The notes under the pieces: model-generated
Seen by the model: the letters and a program-made list of their open reading frames with translations, nothing else
Databases searched by the model: none
What the model was told of the DNA's origin: nothing
Made by a program: the position numbers and the translations under genes
Assembly (NCBI GenBank): GCA_019308745.1
Contig: JAFDHO010000002.1
Span: 1 to 58,023 of the forward strand
From: Deltaproteobacteria bacterium
GTDB taxonomy: Bacteria > Desulfobacterota > DSM-4660 > Desulfatiglandales > HGW-15
DNA: 58,023 nt
Direction of reading: 5' to 3'
In this document: in pieces, positions 1 to 9,335 of the stretch
How the letters are laid out: each line of letters starts with the position of its first letter
How positions within the stretch are numbered: the first letter of the stretch is position 1

Positions 1-533
1 GAACCAGGCCCCTCTTTACCGTATCCCGGCGGATGTGTTGAACCTGGAGGAGTCATAATGTCCCATAGTCTCCTCATAAAAAACCATTGTAATTCATCCC
101 AATAATCAGCCTTTCCATCTTTATTGACATCCACTGATGTCCAAAATCTTTGAAGGCAGTCTTCAAAATGTAATCTTGCACTAAGCTCACAAACTGACCT
201 TCTGATTTCATCGCATAAAGTGTCACAGCCTGACGTTTCACTACCAAATTGATCGATACACCTTACGACGTTCAAATAACGAAACTCTTCAAATGACCTT
301 AGACCAAACGGATCTATTGAATTCAGCGCATTACCTAATACGTATCCATAAAGGTTCAGATCTGCCATAAGCCCTAGGGGGTCGGGGGTGATGTATCTGC
401 CTGTGTGGGGATCATAGTAGCGGTGGTAGTTGTAGTGGAGGCCGGTCTCCTGGTCATAATACTGGCCGGGGAACCTGAGGTTGTTCTCAACCCCGGAGTT
501 GGGACTCATGGCTGCCTTCCCAAAGGGCAGGTA
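1..533 (-). pseudogene. C-terminal part of the Rhs protein, out of frame with its N-terminal part
   Basis: Reading the minus strand from position 533 gives YLPFGKAAMSPNSGVENN, then the Rhs core motifs LRFPGQYYDQETGLHYNYHR and YYDPHTGRYITPDPLGL. The frame stays open to position 1, so the protein runs past the window edge. It contains the usual NLYGYVLGNALNSIDPFGL core boundary. A variable C-terminal region follows, with an EF-hand-like segment (DVNKDGKADYWDE) and several cysteines. In Rhs proteins the part after the core boundary is often a toxin domain. Here it is incomplete and I do not recognise a toxin fold. It joins the upstream gene if one 19-bp copy at 534-571 is removed. Confidence 0.8.
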
Positions 534-3384
534 CGTGGCATTCCATACAACCCGTGGCATTCCATACAACCTGACCGTCTTCATCCGTCACGGCCATGGG
601 TGTGCCAAGGTGATCCAGATGGTAAAAGTAAATTGAATCACCCATGTGCACAGTTTCAGGGGAGGGGATGTGCGCCTTCCTCTTCTTCCTTCCCTTGCCC
701 TTCACATAGACGGTATCTGTCCCGAGGAAACTGACACCACCTACCTTACCCGATACCTCCAGCTCCACCTCCTCACCCGGAGATGGATCAATTGCCTGAA
801 GGAGCGACTCCCTTGGGAATTTCACAACCAAGTGCCTTTTCCTCCCCCTGCCCCTTACCTTCACTTTGCCAGGGGCAATGAGCCCATTGAGCCTTATGCT
901 CCCAGGTTCGATATCCCTCACGTCATACCCATCAGGAAGCTTGATGCGGCAGGTAACCCACTTGCCCTTGCCCTTTGGTCTCCAGACACCAGGGGTGATA
1001 TCTACAATGGCACCCACCACTGCCCTTCCTCTTACTATCACTGCAAGGGGTCGGCCGTTCAGGTACACATACTCCCTCTCAATTTCACCGCTGCTCCCTA
1101 TCTCCACTAACACATTGCCTCGGAGGTCGTAAAGGAAAAAGGCCTCTTCTCCTCCACTTGTCTTTATGACCCTCTGCCCCAGCCCGTTGTAAGTATACCC
1201 CCCCTGGACCTGGGAGCCCTTTGATGCACGTATCAGACGATTTTCCTGGTTGTAGATAAAAGCCTTGTCTCCTATCCCTGTGATGTTACCATTCGCGTCA
1301 TATGTAAAGGGTTCATCATTTACCGCAATCAGCCTGTTGGCACCTTCGAGGTAGCGGTAAACCTCGGTCTCTGCGTCATGCTCCCTGCTCAACCGATTGC
1401 CCGCCTCGTCATAGGTGTACCTGATAGATCCATATGGACCATTTGCCCCTGTGAGTCTGTAGAGATTGTCATAGGTGAATGACTGGCTCCTGGAAAGGTC
1501 CAGGTTGTCTGATATCTCCAGGATATTCCCGGTAGGATCCAGATCATAAGATACATGATAAATCGAGCCGTTATCTATTCCTGTCAACCGATAAAGGCTG
1601 TCATAGGTCTCTTTGGATGACACAGCGTTGCCATAGGAGAAGCCATTTATGGGGCCAAAGGGAAGGTAAGTTATCCCCTGGGCCAGTATCTCCATCTCAC
1701 CATCCGTCTCTGTGCTCACCCCGGCTACCCTTCCATTGCTGTCCAGCTCATAGGTAACCACCCTGCCACCAGGATAATGGACAGCAGTGAGGTTACCGGT
1801 TGAATCATAGGTATACTCGGTGACAAAACCCATGCCCTTTATGGTTCTTTCCTCCCGGATGAGGTTCCCCAGGGGATCGTATTGGTAGATGTAGGAACCA
1901 GTTGGATCAATCATCCCGGTGAGCCTGCCCTTGCTGTTTGTACCGCCATCATAGCTGTAGGTAACGTTCTGGGAAGGATCAGCAGGATACTTTATCTCCG
2001 TGAGCCTGTTAAGGGCGTCATAGGAGTAAATAACAATATTTCCATTGGCATCTGTCTTTGATGTCATGTTTCCTGGCGGGTCGTAGGTATAAATCGTAAG
2101 GCCAGTATCAGGAGAGATACGCCTCAAGGTGTTGCCTAGGTCGTCAAACAGATAACTCGTCCTGTGGCCTTCAGGGTCAAGGATCGAGGTGAGGTTATCT
2201 CGGGCATCATAGCTGTAGAAGATGGTTGCAGCATTCCCATGAGTCACTCTTACGACCCTGTTTAGCTCGTCATAATCATAGCCTGTGCTATAGCCATTGG
2301 CATCTGTCGAGATCATCAGGTTGTCGTTTCCATCATAGCGCCTCTCCTCAAGGACATTGCCCTCGTAGAGCACTCTTAAGAGACGATTGAGCTCATCGTA
2401 TTCAAGATCAATGTATCTCTTAAGCTCTCCATCTTGATCACGGATCTCTTCCCGGTTCCTGTTCCCCTCCCTGTCATAGAAGTACCTGATATGATTTCCC
2501 TTACTGTCTTCCACCCTTTCCAGAAAACCAGCCTCCCCATAGCTGTACTTGAGACTCCTACCAGTTGGCAAGTGGACGGCAAGCAGGTTCCCCTTCTCAT
2601 CATAGAGAAACTCTGTCACCGTCTTCTCCCATGGCGGAGACACACTCTCCCTTTCAATGGATGTAACAAGGGCATACTCGGGGTGATAAGTGTAGGCAGT
2701 AATCCTCTGGGAGTCACTGCCCTCCGCCTCTATCTCCCTGATAATGTTGCCCCTTTCATCATATTCATACCTTGTCCTGTTCCCGTTGCCGTCAACAGAT
2801 GCGAGAACCATCAGCCTGTCATTGAGTTCATAGTCCCCACCCAAAGGGCCTGGGCAGTTGCTACATCCTGACCCTGATACGGAGTTGATACGCCCTTTAG
2901 GGTCAAAGTCATCTTCATCAGGGATTCCATCATGGTCATTGTCTCCTGCGCCCTCATAGGGAGCAGGGCCCCGAATAATATATCCTTCGGCCCTCCAGTA
3001 CCAGGTGCCGTTGGGGCAGTCACAATAGGTATGGTGCCTCAGGTACCTTTCCCGATGATACCAGCTCCACAGCACTCGTAGCTCCCCCTTCAGTTCACAG
3101 TACTCCTTAAAGGTGCCTCCGGCACCACCCGGCTTGCTAAGATATATGGCACCGGTCCAGTTCTCCTCTCCGATCTGCTCTATAATCCTCTCCGGCTCGT
3201 CTATGTTTGCCCACAAAGGCCCTTCGCACTTGAGGATGTAGCCCCCCGAGGTGTGAGGCAATATCTCAAATAGCCTTGTTGTTGTTTCACCAAGACACTT
3301 CTCCTCTGCCGTAAAGAATGCGGTTGAGCCTAGAAGGAGCAGGGCGCAAAGGCACCTCCAGCTCGATGCTCGGAAACCTCCCAT
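487..3384 (-). CDS. Secreted YD-repeat (Rhs family) protein, frameshifted near its C-terminus
   Basis: This is a cell-surface or secreted YD-repeat protein of 965 residues in the frame as read. Residues 1-27 form a signal peptide with a hydrophobic core. Near residues 148-163 lies an aspartate-rich calcium-binding type segment (DNDHDGIPDEDD). YD repeats of the type GxxxxYxYDxxGN run from about residue 198 to 780. A domain of about 125 residues (roughly 785-912) follows, and then the Rhs core signature YFYHLDHLGTP. The expected continuation is WNATYLPFG, but the frame leaves it after WNAT because of a 19-bp tandem duplication and ends 18 residues later. The rest of the core continues in another frame to the window edge. 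Whether this is decay, phase variation or an assembly error is open. The start ATG is at 3384. Confidence 0.85.
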   Translation of the reverse strand: MGGFRASSWRCLCALLLLGSTAFFTAEEKCLGETTTRLFEILPHTSGGYILKCEGPLWANIDEPERIIEQIGEENWTGAIYLSKPGGAGGTFKEYCELKGELRVLWSWYHRERYLRHHTYCDCPNGTWYWRAEGYIIRGPAPYEGAGDNDHDGIPDEDDFDPKGRINSVSGSGCSNCPGPLGGDYELNDRLMVLASVDGNGNRTRYEYDERGNIIREIEAEGSDSQRITAYTYHPEYALVTSIERESVSPPWEKTVTEFLYDEKGNLLAVHLPTGRSLKYSYGEAGFLERVEDSKGNHIRYFYDREGNRNREEIRDQDGELKRYIDLEYDELNRLLRVLYEGNVLEERRYDGNDNLMISTDANGYSTGYDYDELNRVVRVTHGNAATIFYSYDARDNLTSILDPEGHRTSYLFDDLGNTLRRISPDTGLTIYTYDPPGNMTSKTDANGNIVIYSYDALNRLTEIKYPADPSQNVTYSYDGGTNSKGRLTGMIDPTGSYIYQYDPLGNLIREERTIKGMGFVTEYTYDSTGNLTAVHYPGGRVVTYELDSNGRVAGVSTETDGEMEILAQGITYLPFGPINGFSYGNAVSSKETYDSLYRLTGIDNGSIYHVSYDLDPTGNILEISDNLDLSRSQSFTYDNLYRLTGANGPYGSIRYTYDEAGNRLSREHDAETEVYRYLEGANRLIAVNDEPFTYDANGNITGIGDKAFIYNQENRLIRASKGSQVQGGYTYNGLGQRVIKTSGGEEAFFLYDLRGNVLVEIGSSGEIEREYVYLNGRPLAVIVRGRAVVGAIVDITPGVWRPKGKGKWVTCRIKLPDGYDVRDIEPGSIRLNGLIAPGKVKVRGRGRKRHLVVKFPRESLLQAIDPSPGEEVELEVSGKVGGVSFLGTDTVYVKGKGRKKRKAHIPSPETVHMGDSIYFYHLDHLGTPMAVTDEDGQVVWNATGCMECHVPALWEGSHESQLRG
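534..571. repeat. Perfect 19-bp tandem duplication inside the Rhs gene
   Basis: Positions 534-552 and 553-571 are identical (cgtggcattccatacaacc). The unit is 19 bp, so the extra copy shifts the frame by one. With one copy the reading is GQVVWNATYLPFG, the normal Rhs junction. Confidence 0.95.
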
Positions 3385-3552
3385 GGCTTCTTCTCCTGAA
3401 AGTGCACAAGGACGGGGACGGTGATTGGTAATTCAGTAAGTGATCCAGGGTCCTTCTATTCCTGTATCACGCCAGCCCTTGCTTGAAGATGGCCCGTTCG
3501 TAGGATAGCTGATATTGGGATCATGGGCTTTGTGTTGGGTGGGGTTAGACCA

Positions 3553-3617
3553 GCAACATGGTTGCCTCGGTCCATACCGGAAGGCAAGAGGAATCGCAAC
3601 TGAAAGTTGCTCCTACA
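3553..3617. repeat. REP-like palindromes between the Rhs gene and the kinase
   Basis: Two short palindromes lie close together: gcaac-atg-gttgc at 3553-3565 and gcaact-gaa-agttgc at 3596-3610. The second is followed by tcctac, so on the minus strand it reads GTAGGA and then the hairpin. This is the layout of repetitive extragenic palindromes, which carry a GTRG foot and a stem. The paired arrangement resembles a bacterial interspersed mosaic element. No REP-associated transposase is in the window. Confidence 0.45.
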
Positions 3618-3635
3618 GGGGGGATAGGGAAGTGA

Positions 3636-3669
3636 GTTGGGGACGGGGATTTGTAATTCAACGTCCCTA
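3636..3669. repeat. Intergenic ggggacggg...attca element, second related copy at 3410-3441
   Basis: The stretch has gggacg near its left end and cgtccc at its right end, so it can fold on itself. A related stretch at 3410-3441 shares the ggggacgg and ggtaattca parts. They look like degenerate copies of one dispersed intergenic element. The rest of the 282-bp gap between the Rhs gene and the Hpt gene holds the REP-like palindromes and no convincing gene. Confidence 0.3.
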
Positions 3670-3948
3670 AAGGGCGGCCTTGAATCGTTCAAACTGGTCC
3701 TTGAGGTCCCCGAAGAGGTCTCTTGCCCTGTCCAATTGGCCTGCCTTTGCTGCCTTCTCGATCTCATGGGCCACGTTACTCAGCACCTTTGCGCATATAT
3801 TTGCAGCCGATCCCTTGATCGTGTGGGCGGTACGCTCCAGGCTTTTCTTGTCGCCTTGATGCAAGGCGTTTTTCAGTTGTTCGAACTGGGTCTCAGCATC
3901 CCGGAGAAAGACGTCCATGAGCTCAATCGCAAAAGGCTTCATCTCCAC
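3667..3948 (-). CDS. Hpt (histidine phosphotransfer) domain protein, detached end of the upstream kinase
   Basis: This 93-residue open frame is almost entirely an Hpt domain. It carries the phospho-acceptor motif [12 protein letters not shown], with His42 as the expected acceptor. In phosphorelays the Hpt domain takes the phosphoryl group from a receiver domain and hands it to another. The GTG start at 3948 lies inside the 3' end of the kinase gene (26-bp overlap). The first helix of the Hpt fold is encoded in the kinase frame ([17 protein letters not shown]) and the remainder here. A four-T run in the mRNA (complement of 3931-3934) marks the switch. Removing one T would fuse both into a normal full-length Hpt domain. 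As a separate protein it would lack helix 1. Confidence 0.8.
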   Translation of the reverse strand: MEMKPFAIELMDVFLRDAETQFEQLKNALHQGDKKSLERTAHTIKGSAANICAKVLSNVAHEIEKAAKAGQLDRARDLFGDLKDQFERFKAAL

Positions 3949-6169
3949 CTATCCTCTCAATCAGGGCAGTTCGATCAAAAACCTCCTTATCAGGGCGATC
4001 CTTGGGTTCGGAAAGGCCTTCCTCTTCCTGAAGGCTTCGAAAAATCTGTCTCTCGATGGCCTCCAGGAGTTCCTGTGGCTTGACAGGTTTTGACACGTAA
4101 TCGTCCATGCCCGCCTCGAGACAGCGTTGCCTATCCCCTTTCATGGCATGAGCGGTCATGGCGATAACAGGAACCTCATGGTTGAGGACCTTTGACCCGG
4201 GGTCCCTGATCACACTCGTGGCCTCGAATCCATCCATTTCCGGCATCTGCACATCCATTAGCACCAGATCATAGGGTATTGATTCCAGGGACTCCACGGC
4301 TTCTTTGCCGTTTGCCACGGCATCTGCGCGAAATCCGAGCTTTTCCAGTATTCGCACCGCCACCTTCTGGTTCACAACGTTGTCCTCAGCCAGAAGAATG
4401 CGGAGCTTCCGCTTTTCCCCTTCCGGGAGACTGTGCCTCGTGATGATGGTAGCACGTTTCTCCCGTGCCTCCGCAGAGGCCGTCGTGACCACTGATACGA
4501 GGCTGTTGTAAAGCTGGGATTGCTTGACGGGCTTGGTGAGATAGGCCGCAAAGCCTATCTCTTGCATCCGAGCAGCATCGCCCCGCTGCCCCATGGACGT
4601 TAGCAGGATCAGGATGGTTTTCGTCAGGTCTGGATCTTTCTTGACCTTTTCTCCCAGTGTCTCGCCGTCCATCTCAGGCATCTGCATGTCCACGATGGAG
4701 ATATCAAAGGGATCTCCTCCTCCTTTGGCTCGCTTCAACTTTTCCAGTGCTATTCTCCCATTCTCGGCCTCTTCAACGCGGCATCCCCAGGATTTGAGCT
4801 GCTCCTTTAGGATGAAACGGTTTGTTTCGTTATCGTCTACCACCAGCACATGCTTCTCCCCGATATCCTCCGGGATAAGGACTTCGTGCTCTTTGACCTC
4901 CTTTTGCTTTTCGAAAAGGACCGTGAACCAGAACGTGGAGCCCTTGCCCTTTTCACTCTCCACGCCAATATCCCCGTCCATGAGTTCGACCAGTTGCTTG
5001 GAGATGGTCAGTCCCAGGCCCGTTCCTTCGTACTTCCGGGTCGAAGAAGTATCCACCTGGGAAAAGGATTCGAAGATGTGTTCCAGCTGCTGCCGGGGTA
5101 TGCCAATTCCTGTGTCCGAGACCTCAAAGCGGAAGGCGGCATGGGAATCGGTTTCCCTCTCCAGGTTCACCCGGATCACCACTTCCCCCTCATCCGTAAA
5201 TTTGATGGCGTTGCCGCCCAGGTTGAGGAGTATCTGCCGCAACCTGCCGGGGTCTCCTTTGAGGTGTACGGGGATCTTCGGGGGGATGAGGAAGGAGAAC
5301 TCCAGGCCCTTCGCTTGGGCCTTGATGGCCAATACATCACCCAAGTCCTCCACCACCGCCCTTAGGTCAAAGTCCAGTATCTCCAGGTCCAGCTTTCCAG
5401 CCTCTATTTTCGAGTAATCCAGGATATCGTTTATTAGCTCCAATAGGGCGTCGGCGCTCTTGCGAATGGCCTCGCCATACTCCCGTTGATCTGGGGACAG
5501 TTCCGTGTCCAAAAGGAGACCTGTCATTCCGATAACCCCGTTCATGGGCGTGCGGATCTCATGGCTCATATTGGCCAGGAACTCGCTCTTGGCGCGCGTG
5601 GCCTCCTCTGCCTCCTGAGCCAACATCCTGGCCTTTGCCACAGCCTCCTCCAGGCCCCGGTTGGCTTCTTGGAGTTCCGCGGTGCGTTCCTTGACCCTCT
5701 CCTCCAACTCTCTGTTCAAGGTGCGTATCTCCTTTTCGACCCGCTCCCTCTCATTCATCTCCTGTTTCAGGAGATCATTGACCTTTATCAACTCTTGGCG
5801 TTCTTTCTGGAGTTTCTCGCTGATTTCAACACCTTGGAGGTAGTTATCTCTCACGGAGATTAGCATTTTTGACTGGAGCAAGATACCCAGAAGCACAAAA
5901 ACAGCGCCGAAAAAGAATATGCTTCCTACAAAGAGTTGGCTTATGAATTCCGTCCTCGTGACCATAGCAAAGAGTACTATCAGGTAACCAATGAGGAAGA
6001 AGGCCATCAGGATTTGATGAAAATCAAAGAACACCTTCAATTTGCTGTGTTCATCTATGGAAAACTCCTTGAGCATGAGGGGTAACTTCCTGAATCTCAA
6101 TATGCTCAAACCCATGACAATAGCGCCCAAGAAGATCATTAGACTGCTGATTATTGATGCAATACTCAC
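3923..6169 (-). CDS. Membrane-bound hybrid sensor histidine kinase with two receiver domains
   Basis: The protein has 748 residues. Three transmembrane segments lie at about residues 7-26, 53-70 and 78-98 with no large extracytoplasmic domain. A coiled coil (about 110-185) leads into the HisKA dimerisation domain, with the H-box [11 protein letters not shown] and His203. The HATPase domain shows GxG motifs DTGIGIP and GTGLGLTI. Two receiver domains follow, with phospho-acceptor aspartates at about D494 and D639, each in a DMQMPEMDG or DVQMPEMDG motif. The layout is that of BarA-type phosphorelay kinases, which end in an Hpt domain. Here the frame breaks inside the Hpt domain. The GTG start at 6169 has AGGAG six bases upstream. 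The stimulus is unknown. Confidence 0.92.
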   Translation of the reverse strand: MSIASIISSLMIFLGAIVMGLSILRFRKLPLMLKEFSIDEHSKLKVFFDFHQILMAFFLIGYLIVLFAMVTRTEFISQLFVGSIFFFGAVFVLLGILLQSKMLISVRDNYLQGVEISEKLQKERQELIKVNDLLKQEMNERERVEKEIRTLNRELEERVKERTAELQEANRGLEEAVAKARMLAQEAEEATRAKSEFLANMSHEIRTPMNGVIGMTGLLLDTELSPDQREYGEAIRKSADALLELINDILDYSKIEAGKLDLEILDFDLRAVVEDLGDVLAIKAQAKGLEFSFLIPPKIPVHLKGDPGRLRQILLNLGGNAIKFTDEGEVVIRVNLERETDSHAAFRFEVSDTGIGIPRQQLEHIFESFSQVDTSSTRKYEGTGLGLTISKQLVELMDGDIGVESEKGKGSTFWFTVLFEKQKEVKEHEVLIPEDIGEKHVLVVDDNETNRFILKEQLKSWGCRVEEAENGRIALEKLKRAKGGGDPFDISIVDMQMPEMDGETLGEKVKKDPDLTKTILILLTSMGQRGDAARMQEIGFAAYLTKPVKQSQLYNSLVSVVTTASAEAREKRATIITRHSLPEGEKRKLRILLAEDNVVNQKVAVRILEKLGFRADAVANGKEAVESLESIPYDLVLMDVQMPEMDGFEATSVIRDPGSKVLNHEVPVIAMTAHAMKGDRQRCLEAGMDDYVSKPVKPQELLEAIERQIFRSLQEEEGLSEPKDRPDKEVFDRTALIERIGGDEAFCD

Positions 6170-6544
6170 AGCTCACTCCTTTGATAGGGGCCTTTCTTAT
6201 TCAACCTTGGCTCGCTTTTCTTACCCTCAACCCGCGGCCCAGTGATAGCAGGGGAGACCAACCGACGCCACCATTGTCGTCGTGCCTTTGACTGCTCCCT
6301 GTTTAATCCTTGTCCAACGACAATTTCCTTATTCCAGCCAAATTCTGGCTTCTCTTTTTTATTTTACCTTAATGAAGCTTGTGTTTGGTCCTGTCAAATT
6401 TACAGAACTATTTCAAGTATGGCCACAAAAATATTTCGATCGAAGACACCCTTCCTCTCCCAGGATAGACAAGTGGCACTGGAAAGATTTTTTTGTTCTT
6501 TCTGAAAAAAAGGTTGACAGGCCTACCACGCTGTAGCACATCTA

Positions 6545-6640
6545 TCCCTGCGACGCGTTATTACCTCCGCGTTCTTACCTCCCCAGGAAACCCCTGAGCC
6601 TCAGCACCCCCTCCAAAATCCGGCTCAGGGGTTTTCCTAT
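6545..6640 (+). ncRNA. Candidate small RNA with tandem anti-Shine-Dalgarno motifs and a 3' hairpin
   Basis: In the 724-bp gap between the kinase and the protease, two 14-bp units in tandem (6555-6568 and 6569-6582, 13 of 14 identical, gcgtt-tttacctcc type) each carry TTACCTCC, which is complementary to a strong ribosome-binding site. They directly precede a strong hairpin at 6585-6638. Exposed CCTCC motifs before a terminator-like stem are typical of trans-acting small RNAs that block translation starts. A TTGACA box lies at 6514-6519, but I see no good -10 box at the right distance, so the 5' end is a guess. The flanking parts (6170-6540 and 6640-6757) are AT-rich with short open frames that look non-coding. 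Confidence 0.35.
6585..6638 (+). terminator. Strong GC-rich hairpin, likely terminator
   Basis: The arms aggaaacccctgagcc (6585-6600) and ggctcaggggttttcct (6622-6638) pair over about 16 bp with one extra T. The loop is 21 bases. Only a TTTT lies within the right arm and no long T tract follows, so termination efficiency is uncertain. The near-symmetric stem could act on both strands. Confidence 0.5.
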
Positions 6641-6757
6641 CCCCTCCCTAAGACGCACTGTAAGCCTTTGCGGTCTTCCGTTGACGAACGGGCCTCTCCC
6701 TGAAGTCCCCGGAAACAGCAGGCCTTTGTCCGGGCCAAGGCACAGGGTTTTTATGAA

Positions 6758-6786
6758 TTGTCAAACTATCATTTTTTCTTTATAAA
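6758..6786 (+). promoter_or_regulatory. Sigma-70-type promoter of the Lon-like protease
   Basis: TTGTCA at 6758-6763 and TATAAA at 6781-6786 are separated by exactly 17 bases. The leader of about 100 bases contains a hairpin just after the expected start, with gaaagg (6789-6794) pairing with cctttc. The ribosome-binding site is ggagga, about eight bases before the ATG at 6894. Confidence 0.6.
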
Positions 6787-6893
6787 TAGAAAGGCTCCAC
6801 TTGCAAACGTGCCTTTCAGGATTGTGAGGTCGTGACCTTTCCTCTTCATACCTGCTTGAAATACGCCGACTGAGCCTATCGGAGGATGCCGCC

Positions 6894-9335
6894 ATGCCCA
6901 AAGACCACAGAGAAGTCCCCGTCGACAAACTCAGGAACAGCATCAAACCCGAGACGCTGCCCTTTGAAGACACATCGAGCCTCGATCCACCCGGAGACCC
7001 TATCCTGGGGCAGGAGCGAGCGACCGACGCCATAAGGTTCGGAATTGGGATGAAGCAAAACGGCTACCACATCTACGTGGCCGGACCCCCCAAGACAGGA
7101 CTGACTCATATTGCCAAGACCCACCTTGAGGAGCAGGCCAAGAAGGAGCCGACCCCCCCTGATTGGTGCTATGTGTATAATTTCAAGGAGCCAGATAGAC
7201 CCAAGAGCCTCAGGCTCACCGCCGGGAGGGGCAAGGAACTCAAGAAGGACATGGCCGAGTTTATCGACTCCCTCAAGTCCAAGATCCGTGAAGTATTCGA
7301 CAGTGACGACTATCGAGCCAAGGAAAGCGAGGTGCATCAAGGCTTCGAGAAGACCAGGCGTAAGATAACGGAAGAGCTATCAGAGTTGGCAAAACAGGAG
7401 GGCTTCATCTTACAGATATCCCAGGTGGGGATGGTTATCATTCCCGCGACCCAGGATGGTCAGCCCATGAGCCAGGAAGACCTCGCCCAGTTGAGTGATG
7501 AGGAGAAGAAGCGGCTCAGGGAAAAGAGCGACGACCTGCATGAAAAAATGAAGGGCGCCATTCAGAGGATACGGGAAGCCGAGGCAGAGTTCAAGAAGAG
7601 ACACAGCAAACTGGACAGCGACATCGCCCTCTATGTAGTAGACCAACTCCTCGAGTTTTACCTCCAGAAGTATAGGGATGAACCTGACGTCACGGATTTC
7701 CTCGCGCAGGTCAAAGAGGATATACTTGAAAATATTGATGATTTCAAAAAACAGCCCGAGCCTCCTCAGCCCCAGGTGGGCCAATTCCCGGTCCAGCCCA
7801 AGGAGCTCGTGTTCCGCAAATACGATGTCAACGTCCTCATCGACAATTCTGAGACAAAAGGGGCACCGGTCTTCATAGAGTCCAATCCCATCTATCCGAA
7901 CCTCTTCGGGACCATTGAGAGGCAGGCCTGGTTTGGGGCCCTCTTTACGGATTTTACCATGATCAAACCCGGAGTCCTCCACAAGGCCAATGGGGGCTAT
8001 CTTGTCATGAAGGCCCTCGATCTCCTCAAGTGGTACTTCTCCTGGGAGGCCCTGAAGCGGGCCCTCCGGGACCAGGAGATTCGAATCGAAGATCTGGGAG
8101 AACTCTATGGACTGTTCAGCACCAAAACCATCCGGCCGGAGCCCATTCCCCTGGACACCAAGATAGTCCTGACCGGGGACCCTTACCTCTTCGAACTCCT
8201 CCACCTTTATGATGACCGATTCCAAAAGCTCTTCAAGATCAAGGCCCACATGGATGACAGGCTGGACAGGAAGGAGGACACCATCCTCCAGTGCGCCCAG
8301 ATGATAGGCCGCTTTTGCAGGGAGCAGAAAATACGCCACCTGGATCGCTCCGGGGTTGCACGGACCCTCGAGTACAGCATGGAACGCACGGAAGATGGGG
8401 AAAAGCTCACCCTGGAACTGGCCGATATCAGCGATTTGATCAAGGAGGCCAATTATTTTGCCTCCCTCGAGGAAAAGGACCTGATCGGCCGAGACCATGT
8501 GGAGAAGGCCATCCAGAAAAGGATCTACAGGTCCAATCTCGTGGAGGAAAGGATCAAGGAACTCGTAAAGGACGACATCTTCTGGATAGAGACCGCAGGC
8601 TCCAAGGTCGGGCAGATCAACGGGCTATCCCTCCTCATGACCGGGGACCACGAATTCGGGAAGCCTAACCGGATCACCGCCGTGGTCTCGGTCGGCAGGG
8701 AGGGCGTTATTGCCATAGAAAAGGAATCCAAGATGAGCGGTAATATCCACACCAAGGGGGTCATGATCTTGACGAGCTTTCTCAAGGAGCGTTTCGGCCA
8801 CAACAAGCCCATCTCCCTTACGGCCACCCTGTGCTTCGAACAGAGTTACGGCCTTGTCGAAGGTGACAGTGCCTCCAGCACCGAGCTTTTCGCCCTGCTG
8901 AGCGCCCTGTCCGGCGTGCCCATAAAACAGGGTATCGCCGTGACCGGTTCGGTCAGCCAAAAGGGGGAGATCCAGGCGGTCGGAGGGGTCAATAGAAAAG
9001 TGGAGGCCTTCTTTGATATCTGCAAGCACAAGGGCCTCAACGGAGAACAGGGCGTCATCATCCCGGAGAAAAACATCCGAAACCTGATGCTCAAGCAGGA
9101 GGTCATCGATGCGGTCAAGGAAGGGAGGTTCCATATCTGGCCCATCGCCACCATTGAGGAGGGGATAGAGATCCTCACCGGCATCGAGGCAGGCACCTTA
9201 CAGGAGGATGGGTCTTATCCCGAAGGGACCCTCTTCAGGAGGGCAGACGAAAGGCTCATAGAGATCGGCGAGATCGTAAAGAAATTCGGTAAAGGGGAAG
9301 AGGCAGCAGGGAAGGAGAATTCCAATGGAGAATGA
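6894..9335 (+). CDS. Lon-like ATP-dependent protease (LonB/YcbZ-type AAA protease)
   Basis: This 813-residue protein combines a divergent AAA region with a C-terminal Lon protease domain. The proteolytic dyad is Ser659 in GDSASS and Lys702 in GGVNRKVE, 43 residues apart as in E. coli Lon. The N-terminal nucleotide-binding loop reads GPPKTGLTH, which lacks the usual GxGKT glycine pattern. A long helical, charged insert (about residues 115-290) sits between the two halves of the AAA domain, as in other members of this family. The NGGYL motif near residue 365 is also family-typical. It lacks the substrate-binding LON N domain of classical Lon. The role is inferred as cytoplasmic protein quality control. 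The stop overlaps the start of the DUF151 gene. Confidence 0.88.
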   Translation: MPKDHREVPVDKLRNSIKPETLPFEDTSSLDPPGDPILGQERATDAIRFGIGMKQNGYHIYVAGPPKTGLTHIAKTHLEEQAKKEPTPPDWCYVYNFKEPDRPKSLRLTAGRGKELKKDMAEFIDSLKSKIREVFDSDDYRAKESEVHQGFEKTRRKITEELSELAKQEGFILQISQVGMVIIPATQDGQPMSQEDLAQLSDEEKKRLREKSDDLHEKMKGAIQRIREAEAEFKKRHSKLDSDIALYVVDQLLEFYLQKYRDEPDVTDFLAQVKEDILENIDDFKKQPEPPQPQVGQFPVQPKELVFRKYDVNVLIDNSETKGAPVFIESNPIYPNLFGTIERQAWFGALFTDFTMIKPGVLHKANGGYLVMKALDLLKWYFSWEALKRALRDQEIRIEDLGELYGLFSTKTIRPEPIPLDTKIVLTGDPYLFELLHLYDDRFQKLFKIKAHMDDRLDRKEDTILQCAQMIGRFCREQKIRHLDRSGVARTLEYSMERTEDGEKLTLELADISDLIKEANYFASLEEKDLIGRDHVEKAIQKRIYRSNLVEERIKELVKDDIFWIETAGSKVGQINGLSLLMTGDHEFGKPNRITAVVSVGREGVIAIEKESKMSGNIHTKGVMILTSFLKERFGHNKPISLTATLCFEQSYGLVEGDSASSTELFALLSALSGVPIKQGIAVTGSVSQKGEIQAVGGVNRKVEAFFDICKHKGLNGEQGVIIPEKNIRNLMLKQEVIDAVKEGRFHIWPIATIEEGIEILTGIEAGTLQEDGSYPEGTLFRRADERLIEIGEIVKKFGKGEEAAGKENSNGE

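Noticed and set aside
3923-3925. Selenocysteine read-through of the kinase stop codon
   Set aside because: The stop is TGA, but the same frame meets another stop within about ten codons, and the missing Hpt sequence lies in a different frame.
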